Below, one piece after another: positions 1-7,385 of a DNA stretch of 26,722 bases. A program made the position numbers and the translations under genes. The number at the start of each line of letters is the position of its first letter. Positions within the stretch are counted from its first letter, which is position 1. This stretch comes from an uncultured Sphingobium sp. (lineage in GTDB: Bacteria; Pseudomonadota; Alphaproteobacteria; Sphingomonadales; Sphingomonadaceae), in contig CAMLFF010000007.1 of the NCBI GenBank assembly GCA_946479185.1, positions 1 to 26,722 of the forward strand, given 5' to 3'. The notes beneath the pieces were generated by a model that was not told the origin of the DNA, made no database searches, and saw nothing but the letters and a program-made list of their open reading frames with translations.

Positions 1-367
1 AGGGGCCGGGATTGAGATAATTGCCGGGCGAAAATTCGCAGGTCTGCGTCGCGCCCCCCACTTCGACGACCTTGTCGCCGCCGCGGATCGTATAGTTGCG
101 GCCGCCCGGGCGGTTCTGGAATTCAAGCACTTGCACGAGATAGCCTGCCTTGCGCAGCTCATAGGCCGCGAGCATGCCGCCAAGGCCCGCGCCTAGCACC
201 AGCACCTTCTTGCCTTTGGGCGCGCCTGTGAGCTTTGGCGGCCCCGTGAACTGGGTCTCGGCAGCATGGCCCAGCGCGGTCATCGCCTGATACATGGCGA
301 GAGCGCCACCGGCCTTGCCAATCATAGAGAACAACTCGCGCCGTGAAGGGCTATTCTGGTCGTTCAT
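1..367 (-). CDS. Flavin amine oxidase, N-terminal part (cut by window edge)
   Basis: This is the first 122 codons of a flavin-containing amine oxidase; the rest lies outside the window. The start is the ATG at 367, preceded by a GGGGAT ribosome site. The N-terminus reads MNDQNSPSRRELFSMIGKAGG, a twin-arginine-type signal, so export in folded form with FAD bound is likely. The Rossmann dinucleotide motif VLGAGLGG (about residues 57-64) follows, then an acidic residue at the end of the second strand and the GGR motif typical of the amine oxidase family. The segment aligns without gaps to the start of the gene at 864-2453, so the two are tandem paralogues. It lies 54 bases downstream of the cytochrome gene at 422-862 on the same strand and probably belongs to that operon. 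The substrate cannot be read from this fragment. Confidence 0.85.
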   Translation of the reverse strand, partial: MNDQNSPSRRELFSMIGKAGGALAMYQAMTALGHAAETQFTGPPKLTGAPKGKKVLVLGAGLGGMLAAYELRKAGYLVQVLEFQNRPGGRNYTIRGGDKVVEVGGATQTCEFSPGNYLNPGP

Positions 368-421
368 TATCTTATCCCCAAGGTGAATAGCGATGCCGCC
401 CCCACGGCATCGGTAAGTGCT

Positions 422-862
422 TCAATTACTGGCCGACGCTTTGCCGGTGCTGACGACGCGCTGGACGTCGGCAACCGTCACCGGGTCAGGATATTTATTG
501 AAATGCGCGCGGACATAGGTGGAAACCGCCGCGATCTGCTCGGTGGTCAGCATGTCCGTGAACCAAGGCATGCCACCGCGGCCATGCACCACAATGTCGA
601 CGATGAAGTCCTTGCTTGCGAGGTTGGGATTGTCGGCCAGCGCCGGGATTGCCGCCCCCGCGCCATCGCCGCCCTTCGCATCGGCCATGTGGCAGGCCTG
701 GCAGATCTGCTCGTAAACTTCCTTGCCTTCGCTGGAGATTTCCACGCTGCTCGGTCCACCGCCGGGGGCATCCTGCGCCTGCACCGATCGCGGTCCGGTG
801 AGCAGCGCAGCGCCAAGCAGCACAGCGGCGAGGGCAGGGGCGATTGCGCGCGCAGCTCTCAT
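422..862 (-). CDS. Exported c-type cytochrome, partner of amine oxidase
   Basis: The protein is 146 aa. A Sec signal peptide (about residues 1-29, ending VQA) is followed by one class I cytochrome c domain. The haem attachment motif CQACH is at 54-58 and the likely axial methionine is M98 in GGMPW. Start choice: ATG at 862, one base after the stop of the upstream amine oxidase at 864, which implies translational coupling; a longer reading frame upstream would run inside that gene. Tight pairing with an exported flavoenzyme suggests it accepts electrons from FAD and passes them to the respiratory chain, as the cytochrome CycN does for nicotine oxidoreductase NicA2 in Pseudomonas putida. That role is inferred from context; the cytochrome identity is clear from the motif. 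Confidence 0.92.
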   Translation of the reverse strand: MRAARAIAPALAAVLLGAALLTGPRSVQAQDAPGGGPSSVEISSEGKEVYEQICQACHMADAKGGDGAGAAIPALADNPNLASKDFIVDIVVHGRGGMPWFTDMLTTEQIAAVSTYVRAHFNKYPDPVTVADVQRVVSTGKASASN

Positions 863-863
863 C

Positions 864-2453
864 TCAGGCCGCCGTCGCACGCTGGTGAATGCGCTCGATG
901 GCATCCAGTGCGGAGAGCAGCGAGCCCTCCATCCAGCCGCCATAGTAGGAGGCATGTTCGCCCGCGAGCACGATCCGGCCATCCATCGCGACGAGGTTCT
1001 GATAATGGGCAGCACGTGCATCATCCGACCAGCGCGAGACGCAGCCCAGGATCCAGGGCAGGCGGCTCCACGCAACAGACGTGCCGTTCATGTAATTTTT
1101 GCGATAGTCGTTGGGATGGAAGACCGTGCCCTGCGCCAGCGCGGTTTCGATGCGCTGCGCCGGGGTCATGCCGGTGAGCTGGAAGCCCCCCGCATTGCTC
1201 GCAAAGGTACCGAGCAGAACGGCAGGTCCGTTGCCGAACATTTTATCATTGGGGTAGGAGATCAGCCCGATTGCCTGATCCGTGAAGCTATGGCCGCCGT
1301 AGATTGCGTCATTCTCTTCCCAGAAGCGCGTGCGCATCTCCAGCCCGACTTTGACATGGCTGCTCAGGGGGACGGACTTGATTGCGGCCTTCATCGCCGG
1401 GCCGACTTGCATATCCAGCTGGCTCAGCACCGGCAGCGGGATGGTGTTGACGCAATAATCAGCCTTGGTCTCGCCGGTCTTGCCGCTTGGAATATCCTGC
1501 CAGTAAGCGGTCACGCCGCCTTCGTCCTGCGTGATCTTGGTGACTTTGGTGTTCAGGCGAATGGTCTTGCCGACCCGCTTGGCGAAGGCTTTGCCGATCA
1601 TGTCCATGCCACCTTTGGGCTGGAACATGGTCGTCTGCATCACATTGCCGAAGAAGAAGGACATGTGGGTCCAGATGTTGGAATCCATGATGTCCGACAG
1701 GCTGTTGATCTTGGACGGCGTGGGCGCACCATTGATGCCGCCGCCCGGCGCGCGATCATAGCCGCGCTGGCCCGAGACGTTCAGGTTGCTCGTGAAGTTC
1801 ATGTCCTTATCGAGCACGCCCCAGCCACGCAGCGCTTCGAGCAGCTTGGCCTTGTCCTCTGCGCTTACCTTTTGGTCGAGCGCGCCTGCGTTGAGCGACT
1901 TGGCGAGCAGATCCGAGACATGGCCTTTGAAATCGACGCCCAGCTCCTTGTAGCGCTGGGGCTTGCCGCCAAATGCCTTGCTATTGTGGACATAGGCATT
2001 GTGGTTGAGCTGAATGAAGGGCTCCAGTTCCACGCCAAACTGCTTGCAGTAATGCAGCAGCGAGCGGTGATGGTGAGGAATGCGCCAGGGGCCGGGATTG
2101 AGATAATTGCCGGGCGAAAATTCGCAGGTCTGCGTCGCGCCGCCGAGTTCGACCACCTTGTCGCCGCCGCGGATGGTGTAATTGCGGCCACCGGGGCGAT
2201 CCTGATATTCGAGGATCTGCACGGCATAGCCCGCACGTTCCAGCTCATATGCGGCGACCATGCCCGCAAGCCCGGCACCGAGGATCAGAACCTTCTTGCC
2301 CTTGGGCGCGCCGCTCAGCTTGGGTGGGCCGATGAATTGCGTTTCGGCGGCATGGCCCAGCGCGGTCATCGCCTGATAAAGGGCGATCGTTCCGCCAGCC
2401 TTGCCGATCATCGCCAGCATATCTCGCCGCGTCGGTGTCATCTTCTCGATCAT
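864..2453 (-). CDS. Exported flavin amine oxidase/dehydrogenase
   Basis: A 529-aa flavin monoamine oxidase family protein that would oxidise a C-N bond of an amine or amino acid to the imine using FAD. Visible features: an RR signal region (TPTRRDMLAMIG, residues 6-17), the FAD Rossmann motif GAGLAG at 59-64, E82 at the end of the second strand, GGR at 88-90, and the C-terminal FAD segment GEHASYYGGWMEGSLLSALD starting near 498. The start is the ATG at 2453, with an AGGGGGG ribosome site just upstream; the frame stays open for 46 further codons that look non-coding. It sits after a secreted RidA-family gene and directly before a cytochrome c gene. This fits a periplasmic dehydrogenase that uses cytochrome as acceptor. 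Family is certain; substrate (L-amino acid, polyamine, aromatic amine) is unknown. Confidence 0.9.
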   Translation of the reverse strand: MIEKMTPTRRDMLAMIGKAGGTIALYQAMTALGHAAETQFIGPPKLSGAPKGKKVLILGAGLAGMVAAYELERAGYAVQILEYQDRPGGRNYTIRGGDKVVELGGATQTCEFSPGNYLNPGPWRIPHHHRSLLHYCKQFGVELEPFIQLNHNAYVHNSKAFGGKPQRYKELGVDFKGHVSDLLAKSLNAGALDQKVSAEDKAKLLEALRGWGVLDKDMNFTSNLNVSGQRGYDRAPGGGINGAPTPSKINSLSDIMDSNIWTHMSFFFGNVMQTTMFQPKGGMDMIGKAFAKRVGKTIRLNTKVTKITQDEGGVTAYWQDIPSGKTGETKADYCVNTIPLPVLSQLDMQVGPAMKAAIKSVPLSSHVKVGLEMRTRFWEENDAIYGGHSFTDQAIGLISYPNDKMFGNGPAVLLGTFASNAGGFQLTGMTPAQRIETALAQGTVFHPNDYRKNYMNGTSVAWSRLPWILGCVSRWSDDARAAHYQNLVAMDGRIVLAGEHASYYGGWMEGSLLSALDAIERIHQRATAA

Positions 2454-2489
2454 GCTGTGGCCCCCCTGTGGCGATGCTGGCGCAGTGCA

Positions 2490-2527
2490 AAGCCGGGGAG
2501 CGCCATTTCCACGGCACGCCCCGGCTT
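2490..2527 (-). other. Intercistronic hairpin between RidA-like and amine oxidase genes
   Basis: Perfect 9-bp inverted repeat, AAGCCGGGG at 2490-2498 and CCCCGGCTT at 2519-2527, with a 20-base loop. On the minus transcript the stem is followed only by a short TTT, so it looks like a weak or partial terminator, or an mRNA-stabilising element, in the 82-base gap between the two cistrons. It could set the ratio of RidA-like protein to downstream flavoenzyme. Function is inferred. Confidence 0.5.
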
Positions 2528-2535
2528 CAATCAGT

Positions 2536-3027
2536 TCATGGCATTTTGGCTGCGATCGCCTCGATCTCGACATACATGGTCGGGCGGCCAAGCGCCGCGA
2601 TCTGGATCGTCGACCGGGTCGGCTTGTTGGGCTGCTCTGCGGTGCCGAAGAAGGTGCGGAACACTTCGTTCATCGCAGCGCTATCCATTTTGCCGCCATT
2701 GCTCGGCACGCCGACAAGGAACACCGTCATTTTGACGATATCGCCCATCGAATAGCCCTTGGCTTCCAGCGACGCTTTCATCTTGGTAAGGATGCTGAGC
2801 GTTTGCGCCCTGGTGTCGCCAAGGTCTTCAGGCTTGGCCGGGTCAATCGGGGAAGGCGTTGTGCCCGATACGAACATGATCTTCGCATTGGCCGGCACTT
2901 CGATCAGCGACGCGATGGGCGAAGTGGGATTGCCATAGCTCCGCTCGATCGTCTGCGCACTTGCGGTGCTGGGGAGCGCCGCAAGCAGCGCTCCCGTGAT
3001 GGCGGCGGTAATGCCTAATTTTCTCAT
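2536..3027 (-). CDS. Exported RidA-family protein (imine deaminase-like)
   Basis: The protein is 163 aa: a Sec signal peptide (residues 1-24, ending ASA) followed by a YjgF/YER057c/UK114 (RidA) domain. The family signature is present as PTRSTIQIAALG then VEIEAI, with R138 aligning to the substrate-binding arginine of RidA (R105 in E. coli) and E154 near the conserved glutamate. RidA enzymes hydrolyse reactive enamine/imine intermediates to keto acids and ammonia and are normally cytosolic, so the signal peptide is unusual. The start ATG at 3027 has the ribosome site AGAGGA. It sits 47 bases after the TonB receptor stop and upstream of the amine oxidase, whose imine product would be its natural substrate. 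The specific reaction is inferred. Confidence 0.88.
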   Translation of the reverse strand: MRKLGITAAITGALLAALPSTASAQTIERSYGNPTSPIASLIEVPANAKIMFVSGTTPSPIDPAKPEDLGDTRAQTLSILTKMKASLEAKGYSMGDIVKMTVFLVGVPSNGGKMDSAAMNEVFRTFFGTAEQPNKPTRSTIQIAALGRPTMYVEIEAIAAKMP

Positions 3028-3074
3028 ATGATTGATCCTCTTCCAAAGGTTATCGACTGTTGGATTAGCGAACG

Positions 3075-5618
3075 TCAGAACTTGAGCGACACGCGAGCGT
3101 AATAATATCCGCCGTTCGTTCCGTAAGGACCGTGGTTATAGGGTCCGTTGATCGTCGTGCTGCCATTAGTATATGGCGACGTTCCGGACGCGATCGTAAC
3201 GCCACTGACCACACCGGGAATTTCTGGCTTCTTGTTGAACAGATTGTTCGCGCCAATTGCCAGTGTCGCCCACTCCGTCAGGTCATAACCAAATTCGAGA
3301 TCGAAAATGGTGGTCGCGCCGACAACAGCTGGGAAGAAGTTTCCAGTGATGGGGGCATTAGGAACCGTCACCGCCGGGCTCACCAGAATGGTGGACTTGC
3401 TGTAGTAAGTTGCGCGGGCATTGGCGCTGAACTTGCCGCTGGTCAGCAGCATACCGAAGACACTCTTGAACTTGGGCGAAGAGGTTTCGATGATCGCTTC
3501 AGCCTGGGCGTTGAACAGCGAGCCAAGGCGGTTTTCGACTACCTTGGTGTCCGTGTAGTTCATGCCCAGCGTCAGATCGAGTTCGCCAAAGCTCAGGTCG
3601 ACCGGATAGCGAGCCGAGAATTCCGCGCCGAACGTCTCGGTGTCGATGCCGTTGGTGTAGGTTTGCACACCGAGCGTTCCGACAGCAGGGTCGATGCTCT
3701 TGCCGCTGACTGCAATTGCAGCAGCCACGGCAGCAGCAGGCGTTTGACCGTTGATGAGCGGCGTGAGCACTGGCACGCCGTTGCGGCGACCGGTGATCGT
3801 GCCCGATGACGCAATGCGGTCCTTGATCTTGATGTAATAGCCATCAACCGTAACGATCATGCGTGGCAGCGGACGAAGTACCGTACCGATCGAAAAGCTG
3901 GTCGATTTTTCTGGCTTCAAAGCACCAAAGCCCAAGGCAGTCGATGCAGGCGAACTTGGCGCGAGCTGAACCGTAGCACTGGTGGGCGCAACGTTTGTTG
4001 CCGAGTAGTTGGACTCTGCCATCGTCGGCGCGCGGAAGCCGGTGCTTGCGGTTGCGCGGAGAGCAAATTCCGGCGTGATGTCATAGCGGGTGGTGATCTT
4101 GCCGATCGTCGTATCACCAAAATCGCTATAATGTTCATAGCGACCGGCAATATCGACCGTCCAGTCAGTGAGCGGCTTGGCGATCACGTTACCGTAAACC
4201 GATTTGGCCGTGCGCTTGGAAAGGGCGGCGTCGCTCAGCGCATAACCGGGAAATGATTGACCACCCTCGACATAGCGGGAGGCGTCATCACCGGCGAAGA
4301 TTTCATAGGTTTCACGGCGATACTCACCACCCACTGCCAGGGTCAGCGGCTCAGCCATGCCCGCGTCAAGCTCCTTGCGGATATCGAGCGTGGAAACAAA
4401 CTGCGTGAACTGGAAACCGCCATCGTAAAATTCGCGTGGCGTGAAGCCAGTGGCCTTGAACAGTGATGTGTTGGCGGAATGTGTCGTGAATACACGGGCA
4501 TAATCGTCAGCATAGGTTGCGCTGAGATCCCAGCTCCAGCCGCTCACCTCGCCACGAAGACCGCCGGTGAGCGAATATTCGTCCTGCTTCACTTCGATCC
4601 AGGGCACCATCCCGTCGTTAACGGTCGGCGCGAAGCAGGAAGAGGGGACAGCGCTGTTGACGCAAATGCGGTTTGGTGGACGATAGCCCTGCAGCGCCTT
4701 GCCATGGCGGAAGGAAATGTCACCGAAGGAGTAGAACTCAACCCCGCCAAAGTCGTAACCGAAGTTGTAGAAAGCGACATTCAGTTGCGAGCTTGGCTGG
4801 CCGCCATTGATATTGGCGGTGCCGTCATTCTTGTTCAGAGCGTCATAGATGGGGAAGAAGGCTGCCGAAACATTGGTAGCCGTGCTGCCATCAAGGTTGC
4901 GCACGCTGATTTGCGCGTCACCGACCGTCGTTGGATCGTTGCGGCGGTGGAAGAGGCTGAAGTTCAGGAAGCCAGCATCGCCGACCGGCATGCCGAAGTT
5001 ACCGCTGACGCTGTAGGTGCGACCTTCGCCATCATAATATTCGCCAGCACTGCCCTTGATGGTCATGCCCGACGTGTCGCTCTTGAGGATGATGTTGATG
5101 ACGCCGGCAATGGCATCCGAGCCATATTGTGCCGCTGCGCCTTCCTGCAGAATTTCGATCCGGCGCACCGAATCTGGCGGAATGAGATCGATGCTTGGTG
5201 CAGCCGAGCCGCCGAAGGCACCGTTGATAACCTGAAGGATCGCGTTGCCGTGGCGGCGTTTGCCGTTGACCATGACAAGCGTGTGGTTGGGGTTCAGGCC
5301 GCGCAGGCGGGCTGAGAGCGAAAAGCTTGCCATGTCCGTGCCCTGTGACTGGGCCTGGAAAGAGGGGACCATTTGGGTGAGCGCCTGGTTGAGGTTTGGC
5401 TGGCCGACGCGCTCAAGGGCTGCTTCGCCCAGCAACTGGATGGGTGCGGCGCTGTCCGCGGCCTGCATGCCGGTTGCGCGGGTGCCTGTTACGATGATTT
5501 CGCTGCCGTCGGTCGGCGTATCCTGCGGTGCCGTGTCAGCGGTCTGCGCAAATGCGGAGGCCGACATGGCGCTGGTCGCGAGAAGCAGGGCGGAAATGAG
5601 TTTCCGGCTGTTTGTCAT
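3075..5618 (-). CDS. TonB-dependent outer-membrane receptor
   Basis: An 847-aa TonB-dependent receptor. A signal peptide (residues 1-24, ending AFA) is followed by a TonB-box-like stretch DGSEIIVTGTR at about 38-47. The plug domain (about 55-180) includes SARLRGLNPNHTLVMVNGKR and the closing QYGSDAIAGVINIILK. A beta-barrel follows and ends with an aromatic residue (YARVSLKF), as outer-membrane proteins do. There is no N-terminal STN signalling domain, so an anti-sigma relay is not expected. The start ATG at 5618 has an AAGGGGG ribosome site 9 bases upstream. It is the first gene of the minus-strand run leading to RidA-like protein, amine oxidases and cytochrome, so it probably imports the substrate of those enzymes. 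The ligand cannot be deduced. Confidence 0.95.
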   Translation of the reverse strand: MTNSRKLISALLLATSAMSASAFAQTADTAPQDTPTDGSEIIVTGTRATGMQAADSAAPIQLLGEAALERVGQPNLNQALTQMVPSFQAQSQGTDMASFSLSARLRGLNPNHTLVMVNGKRRHGNAILQVINGAFGGSAAPSIDLIPPDSVRRIEILQEGAAAQYGSDAIAGVINIILKSDTSGMTIKGSAGEYYDGEGRTYSVSGNFGMPVGDAGFLNFSLFHRRNDPTTVGDAQISVRNLDGSTATNVSAAFFPIYDALNKNDGTANINGGQPSSQLNVAFYNFGYDFGGVEFYSFGDISFRHGKALQGYRPPNRICVNSAVPSSCFAPTVNDGMVPWIEVKQDEYSLTGGLRGEVSGWSWDLSATYADDYARVFTTHSANTSLFKATGFTPREFYDGGFQFTQFVSTLDIRKELDAGMAEPLTLAVGGEYRRETYEIFAGDDASRYVEGGQSFPGYALSDAALSKRTAKSVYGNVIAKPLTDWTVDIAGRYEHYSDFGDTTIGKITTRYDITPEFALRATASTGFRAPTMAESNYSATNVAPTSATVQLAPSSPASTALGFGALKPEKSTSFSIGTVLRPLPRMIVTVDGYYIKIKDRIASSGTITGRRNGVPVLTPLINGQTPAAAVAAAIAVSGKSIDPAVGTLGVQTYTNGIDTETFGAEFSARYPVDLSFGELDLTLGMNYTDTKVVENRLGSLFNAQAEAIIETSSPKFKSVFGMLLTSGKFSANARATYYSKSTILVSPAVTVPNAPITGNFFPAVVGATTIFDLEFGYDLTEWATLAIGANNLFNKKPEIPGVVSGVTIASGTSPYTNGSTTINGPYNHGPYGTNGGYYYARVSLKF

Positions 5619-5743
5619 AATGAGAGTCCCCCTTGAGTTGCGTGTCGCTCTCCTCTCCCAGCCCGTTTGTTTGCGCTTGCTTTCCGGCTTTCCCGGTCAG
5701 TCTTTTGCTTGGGGCTAGCTGATCGCAGTGGGGGCGTTCGCGA

Positions 5744-5763
5744 CATACGCATTTTGTCGTATG
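5744..5763. promoter_or_regulatory. Candidate operator palindrome between divergent genes
   Basis: Perfect 6-bp inverted repeat CATACG (5744-5749) and CGTATG (5758-5763) around an 8-base spacer. It lies in the 174-base region shared by the TonB receptor (start 5618) and the divergent RidA-family gene (start 5793). Its size and symmetry fit a dimeric regulator; the LuxR-type response regulator at 6459-7382 is the nearest candidate. No clear sigma-70 boxes were assigned, and function is inferred. Confidence 0.4.
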
Positions 5764-5792
5764 GCGAGACCGGCGGTGTCCCCGTAGCCATC

Positions 5793-6470
5793 ATGGCTAT
5801 GATTAAAAACGCCAATTCCCGCGCCGAACGGCCTTTCGCTGCACCTTTTGCAACAGTGCTGAAGTTTCTTTTGGCGGCAGGCGCAGCCTCCGCTCTGGCG
5901 GCGACGCCCGCACAGGCGCAGGTCAATCGCATCAAGAGCAGTCCAAGTGCGATCATCCTTGATGGCGCGCGCGTTGGCCCCGGCATGGAGACCTTCTACC
6001 TCTCGGGGCAGCTGCCTTCTCCAATCGATCCCGCCAAGCCGATGGCCGAGGTGAAATCGCTTGAGGAAATGGGCGACAGCAAGACGCAGACGATCAGCAC
6101 GCTCAGCAAAATCAAGACGTTGCTGGAGTCGCAAGGCTACGCCGTATCCGATCTGGTGAAGCTCTCGCTGTTCGTCACCGCAGATCCGCGCCTTGGCAAA
6201 ATGGACTTTGCTGGCGTGAATGCGGGCTTCAAGGAGTTTTTCGGGACGAGCGCGAACCCCAACACGGTTGCCCGCTCCACCTTCCAGGTTGCTGCTCTGG
6301 TCGGCCCTTACTTCCTGATCGAGATTGAAGCGATTGCGGTGAAGAAGGCATCCGGCACACCCGCCGCAGCGCTTGAGGCGCCCTCTGATATGCCTGCTGA
6401 GTCCAGCGCAACCTATCAGCGGCCGCACCGCCTGCCTGCGGAGCTGCGCCGCAAAGGGCTACTGACCTAA
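5793..6470 (+). CDS. Second exported RidA-family protein, divergent from receptor
   Basis: From the ATG at 5793 the protein is 225 aa; a second ATG at 5799 is equally possible, and the open frame runs back to 5667 in poorly coding sequence. The N-terminal signal region ends ATPAQAQ at about residue 43. A RidA domain follows with VARSTFQVAALVG then LIEIEAIAV; R161 matches the RidA arginine. It shares the segment SGQLPSPIDPAKP with the RidA-like protein at 2536-3027 (SGTTPSPIDPAKP there), so the two are paralogues. A C-terminal tail of about 40 residues rich in Pro, Ala, Ser and Arg is not part of the RidA fold. The stop overlaps the convergent response regulator gene by 12 bases. A role in hydrolysing imines in the periplasm is inferred. 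Confidence 0.85.
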   Translation: MAMIKNANSRAERPFAAPFATVLKFLLAAGAASALAATPAQAQVNRIKSSPSAIILDGARVGPGMETFYLSGQLPSPIDPAKPMAEVKSLEEMGDSKTQTISTLSKIKTLLESQGYAVSDLVKLSLFVTADPRLGKMDFAGVNAGFKEFFGTSANPNTVARSTFQVAALVGPYFLIEIEAIAVKKASGTPAAALEAPSDMPAESSATYQRPHRLPAELRRKGLLT

Positions 6471-7382
6471 CATACGGATCGCGACGGCAGCAGCAGCTGA
6501 GCGCGTCTCCACGCCCAGCTTATCGAAGATGCGTTCAAGATGTTTGGTCACGGTGCGCGGGCTGATCGCCAGCACATCGCTGATCACGCGATTGGGTTTG
6601 CCATAGCTCACCCATAGCAGCACCTCGGCCTCGCGGTGGGTGAGGGGCAGGCGCTCCTGCAGCTTGATGAGATCCTGCCCCGGGTTGAGCTCATTGAGGC
6701 GGATCAGCACTTCATCTTCGCGATAATGGGCGATCACCATCAGCTCCAGCTGGCCGCTGCTCTTGGTCTGCTTTACGCGCACCGATCCACCGGCGAGCTC
6801 CTGCATCGTCAACAGCCGCTCGATCTGGTTGCGCATCTCCTCCGGCAAGGCCGTCTCACCGCGTCGCCAATCGGGAGAGACGCGCTTGATGGCTTGCTCG
6901 GCACGCGGCGTACACCAGAGCAGGCTGCCCTTTGAATCCGTGGCCAAGATGAGCCGGTCGGTTGCATCAAGGCTGGTGATGCTGGCCTGCACCGCGCGGC
7001 CCTGCGCCATATGCGCCCGCACCCGTGCCAGCAATTCCTGTAAATCCACAGGCTTGCGCACATAGTCCACGCCGCCCACCTCAAAGGCTTCCACGACATG
7101 CTCGCTCTCGGTCAGCCCGGTCATGAAGATGACGGGTATGCTGGCGAGGCCGGGCTTTGATTTGATCCGCTGTGTCGTCTCGAAGCCGTCCATGCCGGGC
7201 ATCACGGCATCCATCAGGATGAGATCAGGCACGATATTGTTGAGCAGTTCCAGTGCTGCCTCGCCGGAGGTGGCAACAAGAACGGTGAGTTCCGCTTTTT
7301 CGAGCGCCGCCGTGAGCATACGCAGTGCATCGGGTTCATCATCGACGACGAGGACAGTATCGGAGTGACCAGGGATCTTCAT
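6459..7382 (-). CDS. LuxR-type response regulator
   Basis: A 307-aa transcription regulator. The receiver domain (about 8-125) has acidic residues D14/D15, phosphoacceptor D58 in LMDAVMPGMDG, T87 and K109. A middle segment (about 135-235) resembles a PAS-like region (LILATDSKGSLLWCTPRAEQ). The C-terminal LuxR/GerE helix-turn-helix (about 245-303) contains LTHREAEVLLWVSYG and SPRTVTKHLERIFDKLGV. It starts 3 bases after the stop of the hybrid kinase gene at 7386-9110, so the two are cotranscribed and form a cognate pair. Flanked by the receptor/RidA genes on one side and the DAAO-like/cytochrome pair on the other, it probably regulates one or both sets, but no target is proven. Confidence 0.93.
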   Translation of the reverse strand: MKIPGHSDTVLVVDDEPDALRMLTAALEKAELTVLVATSGEAALELLNNIVPDLILMDAVMPGMDGFETTQRIKSKPGLASIPVIFMTGLTESEHVVEAFEVGGVDYVRKPVDLQELLARVRAHMAQGRAVQASITSLDATDRLILATDSKGSLLWCTPRAEQAIKRVSPDWRRGETALPEEMRNQIERLLTMQELAGGSVRVKQTKSSGQLELMVIAHYREDEVLIRLNELNPGQDLIKLQERLPLTHREAEVLLWVSYGKPNRVISDVLAISPRTVTKHLERIFDKLGVETRSAAAAVAIRMLGQ

Positions 7383-7385
7383 GTT

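Noticed and set aside
383..1177. 264-codon open frame on the plus strand
   Set aside because: Antisense to the cytochrome c and amine oxidase genes; an Arg-rich shadow translation.
723..2735. 670-codon open frame on the plus strand
   Set aside because: It lies antisense to the amine oxidase, whose motifs are unambiguous. Its translation has no domain and reflects GC-rich codon bias.
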